NCBI GenBank assembly: GCA_934254925.1
Contig: CAKQMD010000012.1
Location: 1 to 47,959, forward strand
Origin: an uncultured Alphaproteobacteria bacterium
GTDB lineage: Bacteria > Pseudomonadota > Alphaproteobacteria > RF32 > CAG-239
DNA length: 47,959 bases
Direction of reading: 5' to 3'
The notes beneath the pieces were generated by a model that did no database searches, had not been told where the DNA came from, and was given only the letters and a program-made list of their open reading frames with translations. Made by a program: the position numbers and the translations under genes. How positions within the stretch are numbered: position 1 is the first letter of the stretch; each line of letters starts with the position of its first letter. This document shows positions 42,156-47,959 of this stretch, piece by piece.

Positions 42156-43469
42156 ATGTTGCTTGCAGATTTGAAAGACAAAAGAATCCTCATCTGGGGG
42201 ATGGGAAAGGAAGGACAGGCCTGCCTGGATTATTTTCAAAAGCATAATTTGAGCGCGACGATAGCGACTTATAATGACGAGGACGGGCCGGAGAAATTCG
42301 CCGAATTACTGAAAAATACCGAGGTTATTGTCAAGTCTCCGGGAGTCAGTGTCTATCGCGAGGAAATCGTCCGTGCCAAAGGGCAGGGGATTACCGTAAC
42401 CTCTTCCTCCGATTTGTTTTTAAATGAAATGCGCGCCAATCATCCGCGCACCAAAGTCATCGGCATCAGCGGGTCAAAGGGAAAGTCGACCAGCGTTTCC
42501 ATGCTGTATCATATGCTGAAGGCGCTGGGTGTCAAGGCAGCTTTGGGCGGCAACATCGGCAAAGCGCTGATAGACTTGGCCGATACCGATGATGACGTTG
42601 TCGTCGGCGAGTTTTCTTCCTACCAGGCGGCTGATTTGACCGCTTCCCCACATATCGTCATGTTTACCAATTTGTTTTTTGTGCATTCGGATTGGCATCA
42701 CGGGCATGACAACTATTGCAAAGACAAGCTTCATCTGGTCGCCAATCAGAAACCCGGCGACCTCTGCCTGGTAAATGCGCGCAACCCACAACTGCGGCAA
42801 TATTGCGAAGGAATCGGCCGAAAGGAGTTTTATAACCTCCCCGAGGGATTTCATGCCGAAGGTAAAGACTTGTTTTATAAGAATGACAAGATTTTAAGCA
42901 TAAACGAGCTCAAGCTTTGCGGTGATCATAACATGGAGAATTTGGCCGGCGTTATGACCATTGTCCAAAAACTGGGATTGGATGTCCGTGCCGCGGCGGC
43001 CAGCCTCAAGAGTTTCGAGCCATTGCCGCACCGTTTGCAAAAAGTGACTGTTAAAAAAGGCGTCCTGTTTATCAATGACAGCATTTCAACCGCTCCGGAA
43101 GCGGCAATCAGCGCCATAAAAAGCTTTGACAATACTATGGCCGTCATTTCCGGCGGTATCAAAAACGGACAGGATTATACCGAATATGCCAAATGCATCG
43201 AAGAGAATCCAAAAGTCAAGCTGGTGATAACTTTGTTTCAAAGCGGTCCGGAAATTGCTGCCGCCATTCGGCAACATGTGACGCGAAAAGACTTCAAATT
43301 GATTGAGGCAGAGACCTTGAACGAGGCGGTTTCTAAGGCTTATGAGGAAATGAAACATTGCGGAGGAACGCTGGTTTTGTTTTCTCCGACAGCGCCGAGT
43401 TTCGGATATTATAAAAATTTTATGGAACGAGGCCAAGATTTTATTGACAATGTCAATAAACTTCCTTAA
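42156..43469 (+). CDS. murD: MurD-family UDP-MurNAc-L-Ala:glutamate ligase, possibly MurD2-like
   Basis: Cytoplasmic Mur ligase of 437 residues. N-terminal IWGMGKEG is the UDP-binding Rossmann part. The P-loop is GSKGKST at 106-112, with Lys where classical MurD has GTNGKST or GSNGKST. Later: GEFSSYQAADL, DWHHGHDNYCKDK with the carbamylated Lys region, GDHNMEN, PHRLQ, and FINDSISTAPEAAISA. The Lys P-loop and its place outside the division cluster hint at the MurD2 subgroup, reported in Xanthomonas to add L-Glu. That is a suggestion, not shown. It is coupled to the MscS gene. Confidence 0.85.
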   Translation: MLLADLKDKRILIWGMGKEGQACLDYFQKHNLSATIATYNDEDGPEKFAELLKNTEVIVKSPGVSVYREEIVRAKGQGITVTSSSDLFLNEMRANHPRTKVIGISGSKGKSTSVSMLYHMLKALGVKAALGGNIGKALIDLADTDDDVVVGEFSSYQAADLTASPHIVMFTNLFFVHSDWHHGHDNYCKDKLHLVANQKPGDLCLVNARNPQLRQYCEGIGRKEFYNLPEGFHAEGKDLFYKNDKILSINELKLCGDHNMENLAGVMTIVQKLGLDVRAAAASLKSFEPLPHRLQKVTVKKGVLFINDSISTAPEAAISAIKSFDNTMAVISGGIKNGQDYTEYAKCIEENPKVKLVITLFQSGPEIAAAIRQHVTRKDFKLIEAETLNEAVSKAYEEMKHCGGTLVLFSPTAPSFGYYKNFMERGQDFIDNVNKLP

Positions 43470-43481
43470 GTTAAGGAAGTT
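43459..43481 (+). terminator. Palindrome over the murD stop
   Basis: AACTTCCTTAA-G-TTAAGGAAGTT is a perfect 11-bp inverted repeat that contains the TAA stop of murD. There is no T-run. It may be an RNA stability or processing site between murD and tRNA-Thr. Confidence 0.4.
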
Positions 43482-43494
43482 CGGAAAATCCGGC

Positions 43495-43570
<76 letters not shown>

Positions 43571-43577
43571 GTTTTTA

Positions 43578-43603
43578 AGGGTTTGCAAAAGATTGCAAAT
43601 CCT
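43578..43603 (+). terminator. Possible terminator after tRNA-Thr
   Basis: AGGGTTTGCAA pairs with TTGCAAATCCT (one mismatch), loop AAGA, followed by a weak T-rich stretch. Confidence 0.5.
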
Positions 43604-43638
43604 TTATGTTTTTGTGTTGGGGACTTTTGGTGGGGCCG

Positions 43639-44436
43639 TCAGTCCATGCTGCAAATTTTGGAGTAGTTGTAAGTTCCTGTTGACCCGAGATATGTTTTGT
43701 CGGGGGCGCCGGACCAAGAATTTGCCAAACAGCCGGCAGCACTGAGATTGTTCTCATATGTGCTGAGAACTTTCTGACACCAGTTCTTCCATTCCGGCGT
43801 ATAATCATCTTCATAACCGGTCGGATATTTTTGAGCCAAGACATAAGTTTTATGAACCACTTCGGCATAATGTGAATAGACCGATGGATTCGGGCAGTTC
43901 TTGGTAATGTATTTTATGGTATTGCCGACTTGACAGCTTCTGCAGATGGAAGCGCATTCGCCGTTATTGCAGTACCAGTCGTTTTCATTTTTAACGGCAT
44001 TGTGATATTCAATGTCCGCCGCCACTTTGCCGGTGAGTACGGCAGAACTGTTGTAAAATCTGGTCGGCGTAAATTCCGTCACATATTGATAACAGGACGT
44101 GTAAAGAAAATTCGCACAATAAACGCAAGCGTTGTTAACGCATTTGGCATCGCTGGAACAATCTCCGTCGATACAGCATTGCGACGTTTCTATACAAGTG
44201 CTGCCGCAGGTTTTCATCCCTTTGTCTTCACAGGTTGTTTCTTTGCAATAAACTTTAGAATTGTCAAAGGGGCATCTTAGAATCGATCCTGCCGTGCAAT
44301 TGGCGCTGTTCATGGTATATCCGAGATAATCGCAATCGGTCGAGCAGGCGGCCAAAGCGTTGCCGATACCGGAGATCCCGGCAAAAGAGGCAAGAAGCAG
44401 ACGGCTTAACGGACGCTTAAATTGGATGTTGGACAT
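43639..44436 (-). CDS. Secreted Cys-rich protein
   Basis: A 265-residue protein with a Sec signal peptide (RLLLASFAGISGIGNALA, cut before ACSTD) and about 28 Cys in the mature part, suited to many disulfides outside the cytoplasm. The start of the mature chain (CDYLGYTMNSANCTAGSI then LRCPFDN) repeats the C-terminus of the upstream gene product (SDLGYTSDTSLCSGLPVIRC). The C-terminal third is less Cys-rich. No named family. The ATG at 44436 follows GAGGAG that overlaps the upstream gene's stop; the longer open frame upstream belongs to that broken gene. Confidence 0.75.
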   Translation of the reverse strand: MSNIQFKRPLSRLLLASFAGISGIGNALAACSTDCDYLGYTMNSANCTAGSILRCPFDNSKVYCKETTCEDKGMKTCGSTCIETSQCCIDGDCSSDAKCVNNACVYCANFLYTSCYQYVTEFTPTRFYNSSAVLTGKVAADIEYHNAVKNENDWYCNNGECASICRSCQVGNTIKYITKNCPNPSVYSHYAEVVHKTYVLAQKYPTGYEDDYTPEWKNWCQKVLSTYENNLSAAGCLANSWSGAPDKTYLGSTGTYNYSKICSMD

Positions 44437-44446
44437 TTCTTTCTCC

Positions 44447-45575
44447 TCATCGATAACAAAAAACGTAACTGGTGTTATAAGGACAGCGAATAACCGGCAG
44501 CCCGCTGCAAAGAGACGTATCGGATGTATATCCCAAATCCGAACAAGACGGCGGTTCGATGCAATGTCCGCCGGAAGGGAGGGGGCAAAGCAGGAAAGCC
44601 CTGTTCCGCACCATTCCTCATAATCCACCGTCGGCAATGTGCATTGTTGACGAATGCACTGATATTTTATGCTGCAACCGTTATCACAGCTTTGGGCAAT
44701 TGAGCCGTCCGTGCAGCTGTTGGTGTCGAGATTGTAACCCTCGCAGGTTTTTGTCGGCGTGCATGTACAAGCGGAGTAAAAGGTTGCCCCGTAAAGTTTG
44801 TACATTTTTTAGAAGACTTGTCGACGACCCAATTGGCGTTGCCGTTATGAGCGGTCTTACATTGGCTGTTGACGGTATATTTATAAATATCGTAATCGCA
44901 CATACAGGCATAACAGAGAGAGTCGCCGGAGTAAAGTCCTGTTTCACCCCAATAGGAATTGTCGCCGACCGGACACGATTTTGAAGTATCCGTGGAAGTA
45001 CCACTTTCGCACTCTTGAGGAGCGCAGGGACCATAACAAGCATATCCGCCTCCGCCGGTCGAAGTTATCAAGTATACAACATCAGCCTTGTATCCCCAAT
45101 CACAGTTTGAGTATTTGGCATAAACATATCCTTCAGGACATTCCGTACGTCCGACGCAAGTATCGGAAAGGCCGTTGCACTTGTTCGGCCCAGCCATATA
45201 TCGAAAATCTTTTTCGGCGCATTTGGCGTCGTCATAAACGAAAGAAGCCGGACAAACGCATTTTTTACCGCATTGCAACCCTCCTTCGGGGGTGAGAAGC
45301 TTGTCGACTGTCATTGGCGCCTTGCAAACAGACGCGTCGATATAACCGTAACTGGAGCAGGTCTTTTTAACCGGGACGCCTTCTTCAAAAAAACTTGACT
45401 GATAATCGGGAAGGAAATACATCTTGGCCAGAAGATAAGAAGCGCCGATCTCTTCTGCAGTCGCCGGCAGAAAAAGCGGAACTTGATTTTGCTCAAGGTC
45501 TGACAGCGGCAGATTTTCCGCTTGTACAGCGGAAACGTAAAAGCCCGATAAGATGACGAACAATAATTTTAGCAT
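44447..45575 (-). pseudogene. Secreted Cys-rich gene with two single-base frameshifts
   Basis: Start at ATG 45575 gives a signal peptide (LLFVILSGFYVSAVQA) and a Cys-rich secreted chain. The frame is lost near 44780-44805 but continues in another frame as FYSACTCTPTKTCEGYN. It is lost again near 44578-44585 at a run of five C and continues as GGHCIEPPSCSDLGYTSD to a stop at 44447. Each shift needs one extra base, and both regions contain homopolymers (A6 or T4, then C5). The three parts together make one sensible Cys-rich protein of about 375 residues. It may be a decayed gene, a phase-variable gene or a sequencing error. The next gene is likely co-transcribed. Confidence 0.7.
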
Positions 45576-45739
45576 AAGAGCCACCCGTTGCTGATATAAC
45601 AAACTTTCTGTCAGTATAGCAATAAAGCCCTTGGCTAAAAATAAGTTATTGTCAACAGCGGACAATTATTTTATTTTTTGTAAACATGTTATGGCTGTAA
45701 TTAGTACAAAGTTTGTCATATGAAAAAGAGGATTAAGGA

Positions 45740-45885
45740 AAATCGGGAAAATTCCCCTCCTTGACTGCAGAGAAAAGGAGGGGAATCCCAAGGATCAGCT
45801 GTGTCGGACTAACCAATAAAACAAAATAAGACCGCAGAGCTGATTCTTTGCTCTAAGTAAAGAATGTGCTTTACTAAAAATTTAA
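45740..45885 (-). ncRNA. Candidate structured RNA in a gene-free region
   Basis: The region 45576-46106 holds no gene. It contains the inverted repeat ATTCCCCTCCTT / AAGGAGGGGAAT (45751-45786) and, further out, AAGGATCAGCT pairing with AGCTGATTCTT (one mismatch), with TTCTTT/AAAGAA beyond. Read on the minus strand the last hairpin is followed by TTTT, like a weak terminator. A small RNA is possible, but no promoter stands out. The remainder (45890-46057) is very AT-rich. Confidence 0.25.
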
Positions 45886-46057
45886 TTTAAAATAAAAATA
45901 AACTTTTTAATTTTATAAATCAACAATTTTTATAATAAATTACTAATAAATGTGTATTAATGATAGAAAGCTCTTTTCTGCTGCATTTTTTTGCTTTCTT
46001 TTCGGAACGACATATTCCGATTCTTAAAGACACTGCGACTCTTTTTTTCTAACCGTA

Positions 46058-46084
46058 AAAAAGCTCCCCTCGGGGGAGCTTTTT
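46058..46084. terminator. Terminator after the M23 peptidase gene
   Basis: Perfect 12-bp stem AAAAAGCTCCCC with GGGGAGCTTTTT and loop TCG, with A and T runs on both sides, so likely bidirectional. Confidence 0.9.
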
Positions 46085-46106
46085 ATCAAATCCCAAACTG
46101 AAAACT

Positions 46107-47528
46107 TTACTTTTTTGCCAACTTATGGTCTTTGTCTTCGGCAAACATGCTGGCATAGGCCGTTTTCAGCTCTGCGACTTGCTTTTTGAATTTAGCCATT
46201 TTTTTGCCGGACAAGTTTTCTCCGGTAGCCGCTTTGATTGTCGTCGGATTAACGCGGCGGCCGTTTTTAATCACCTCATAATGCAGATGCGGACCTGTCG
46301 AACGCCCCGTGCTGCCGACATAGCCGATCACTTGGCCTTGCTTAACCCGAACACCGGGACGAATCCCTTTTGCATAGCCGTTCATATGCCCATAGGCCGT
46401 TGAATATTCCGAATTATGGCGAATTTTAATATAGTTGCCGTACCCGCCGTTGTATTTGGCAACCTGAACAACACCATCGCCAGCAGCATAAATGAGCGTT
46501 CCCTTCGGCGCGGCATAGTCAACGCCCCAATGGATGCGTACGTCCTTGTAGATCGGGTGCCGTCTTTTGCCGAAAGGCGAAGAAATGCGGGCCGCTTGAA
46601 AAGACATCGGTTTCCGGTGCAGCGTTTTTTTCATAGCTTGGCCTTTTTCCGTAAAGTAGTCAACCTGGCCTTTGTCGTCTTCAAAACGATACAGGGCAAT
46701 TTTGTCGTTACGCAATTTAAGGGCGGCATAAAGAATATTTCCGCTGCTGACCATTTTCCCGTCGGGAGTGATCTGATTCTCATAAATAATCTCAAACTGA
46801 TCGCCTTTTCTGACATCTCTGCGGAAATCGACGGAATAGGAAAAGATGTTGATAAACTGGGAAATAACCTTCCGAGGCACGCCCTGGTTTTGCATGGAAT
46901 GGGACAAAGTGCCGCTAATGGCGCCTTTGGCATTGTTGACCTCGGTGATTAATTCGTCTTTTTCGCTGACGATGCTGAATTGTTGGTTTTTGTCTTGTTT
47001 GATAATGTGTCGCACGCCGACTTGAGGTTCAATGACAAGCGCTTCAAAACGAATCATTTCTTGCGTATTGGAATCGATTTTGGCATGCAGCGTCAGCTTT
47101 TGTCCGGCCTTTAAGTCTCTCGGGTCCCAAACTTTTCGCAATTCGGCATAAGCATCATTGGCCTGATCCCGGGTAAAGCCAAGGTCGCTGAGGATGGAGA
47201 TAAGCGTATCGCCTTTTTGAACTTCGACTTCTTTAACGCCGTCCTTTTCTCTTTCAAAATCGCTGACCATCTGGAACAGGCCACGGATGTTTTCGATGGA
47301 GCTGGCAGGATAAATGCTGTTGGGATCTTCCATATTGTCGGCAACGTTTGTTTCGATCATGAGGTAGCTCAAACGCTCGTTTTCCGAAACGGAAGCGCTC
47401 ACGTCGTTATTGTTGGTGAGTGACAAAATAAAGGCAATGGTAATTGCAAAGGCATAACCCATGGTAATCAGCTTATGACGGTGCTTGCCGTTAATCTTCA
47501 AATTCATATTTATGTTTTTCAAATTCAT
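46107..47528 (-). CDS. M23-family peptidoglycan endopeptidase (MepM-like)
   Basis: Membrane-anchored or exported LytM-type peptidase, 473 residues. A signal anchor lies at about 20-40. Residues about 97-145 form a LysM-like part (VEVQKGDTLISILSDLGF), then a middle domain. The M23 domain from about 320 has HWGVDYAAPKG (His and Asp zinc ligands), YSTAYGHMNG and GPHLHYE, with all expected residues. It would cut peptide crosslinks to let the wall grow. GAGAG precedes the ATG. The C-terminal tail is rich in Lys. The gene is flanked by a terminator and a long AT-rich upstream region. Confidence 0.93.
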   Translation of the reverse strand: MNLKNINMNLKINGKHRHKLITMGYAFAITIAFILSLTNNNDVSASVSENERLSYLMIETNVADNMEDPNSIYPASSIENIRGLFQMVSDFEREKDGVKEVEVQKGDTLISILSDLGFTRDQANDAYAELRKVWDPRDLKAGQKLTLHAKIDSNTQEMIRFEALVIEPQVGVRHIIKQDKNQQFSIVSEKDELITEVNNAKGAISGTLSHSMQNQGVPRKVISQFINIFSYSVDFRRDVRKGDQFEIIYENQITPDGKMVSSGNILYAALKLRNDKIALYRFEDDKGQVDYFTEKGQAMKKTLHRKPMSFQAARISSPFGKRRHPIYKDVRIHWGVDYAAPKGTLIYAAGDGVVQVAKYNGGYGNYIKIRHNSEYSTAYGHMNGYAKGIRPGVRVKQGQVIGYVGSTGRSTGPHLHYEVIKNGRRVNPTTIKAATGENLSGKKMAKFKKQVAELKTAYASMFAEDKDHKLAKK

Positions 47529-47749
47529 CTGCTACTCTCATGTGTTAAGCAAAAAGAAAGTCCCTGATAAAATAAGTCAAAAAGGAACAATAGCAACAAT
47601 ATAAATTTATTCGCCCAAAAAACAAAGGGCTTTCTCATATAAATGTGTATAACTGAAGACTATCATTAGTTTTATTAAAAAAAATATAATTTTATGAAAA
47701 AAAGTTCTTGCATTTATGATTTTTGTTGGTTATAAGGAAAATCACTTTT

Positions 47750-47826
47750 GGGGGTGTAGCTCAGTTGGTTAGAGCGCCTGCCTGTCACGCAGGAGGTCGC
47801 GAGTTCGAGCCTCGTCACTCCCGCCA
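47750..47826 (+). tRNA. tRNA-Asp (anticodon GTC)
   Basis: A 77-nt cloverleaf: acceptor GGGGGTG pairs with CACTCCC (one G-T), D arm AGCTCAGTTGGTTAGAGC, anticodon stem CCTGC/GCAGG around CTGTCAC, T arm GCGAGTTCGAGCCTCGT, encoded CCA. Confidence 0.97.
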
Positions 47827-47831
47827 TTAAC

Positions 47832-47858
47832 AAAAAAGCACCGATTTGGTGCTTTTTT
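47832..47858 (+). terminator. Terminator after tRNA-Asp
   Basis: An 11-bp stem AAAAAAGCACC with GGTGCTTTTTT around GATTT, ending in a T-rich tract. Confidence 0.88.
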
Positions 47859-47910
47859 GTTTTTAAATTAATTTGACGGCTTGAACGAGCGACCGTCGCG
47901 AGACGAGGAA

Positions 47911-47937
47911 TAAAATTGCTCCAGTGGAGCAATTTTA
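47911..47937. repeat. Small inverted repeat at the window end
   Basis: AAAATTGCTCC and GGAGCAATTTT flank a short AGT loop. It could be a terminator of a gene beyond the window or a dispersed repeat. No gene is seen in 47859-47959. Confidence 0.4.
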
Positions 47938-47959
47938 GACGCAGATTACGCGTATGTTA

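Noticed and set aside
44437..44805. Upstream extension of the Cys-rich gene at 43639
   Set aside because: This stretch belongs to the frameshifted gene before it; the real start at 44436 has a ribosome site and signal peptide.
47714..47932. A 72-residue minus-strand frame reading GVTRLELATSCVTGRRSNQ
   Set aside because: It is the antisense of tRNA-Asp and its flank, a well-known source of false gene predictions.

Overview
The window looks like a chromosomal segment of a host-associated alphaproteobacterium, perhaps one of the uncultured gut lineages loosely placed near Rhodospirillales. Three things point there: the tail order nuoL-nuoM-nuoN-birA-rnj, which is typical of alphaproteobacteria; a meso-diaminopimelate-type MurE; and flagellar genes of proteobacterial type. 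The lifestyle looks oxygen-poor, with iron-sulfur flavoproteins, ferredoxin-like proteins and ThyX. The lineage is an inference; no rRNA gene is present.

Layout. Positions 0.1-8.4 kb hold a minus-strand flagellar block read as flagellin, flgI, flgJ-type rod protein, flgN-like chaperone, flgK, flgL. The flagellin carries a very large central insert with a lectin-like DUF1566/Lcl_C-type domain. Next come murE (minus) and a divergent plus-strand run of an ABC-F ATPase, an EamA transporter, a BFD-type [2Fe-2S] protein and a GNAT protein. Positions 13.8-17.4 kb hold four minus-strand genes: a PPC-domain protein with a signal peptide, an APC permease, a YgiW-type OB-fold protein and a secreted alpha/beta hydrolase. 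These face a lipoprotein gene. Positions 18.2-23.8 kb are accessory: three paralogous genes of unknown function, one with an A7 frameshift, and a tandem-repeat protein gene, interleaved with ybaK, thyX and a DksA-like zinc-finger gene.

Positions 24.06-28.4 kb form one apparent operon behind a MerR-type promoter with a 19-bp spacer: a Tat-signal iron-sulfur flavoprotein, a Tat-signal aldo/keto reductase with two ferredoxin clusters, a NapH-NapG-like membrane fusion with about six [4Fe-4S] motifs, tatA and tatC. It looks like an exported redox module that brings its own translocase. Positions 28.4-30.9 kb are AT-rich, carry unrecognised genes and end at a tRNA-Lys gene.

Positions 31.2-38.6 kb hold a small unknown gene, then divergent nuoL, nuoM and nuoN homologues that have lost many of the charged residues needed for proton pumping and lack the other nuo genes nearby, then birA and RNase J. 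Positions 38.7-43.5 kb hold a Usg-like aspartate-semialdehyde dehydrogenase paralogue without its active-site Cys, a DUF3772-like/MscS channel and a MurD-family ligase. tRNA-Thr, two secreted Cys-rich genes (one broken by two homopolymer frameshifts), an M23 peptidase and tRNA-Asp end the window.

The features of greatest interest are the chimeric flagellin, the Tat redox operon, the orphan degenerate NuoLMN set and the SD-less paralogue/repeat-protein cluster. All family assignments are from reading the translated sequence; no database search was run.
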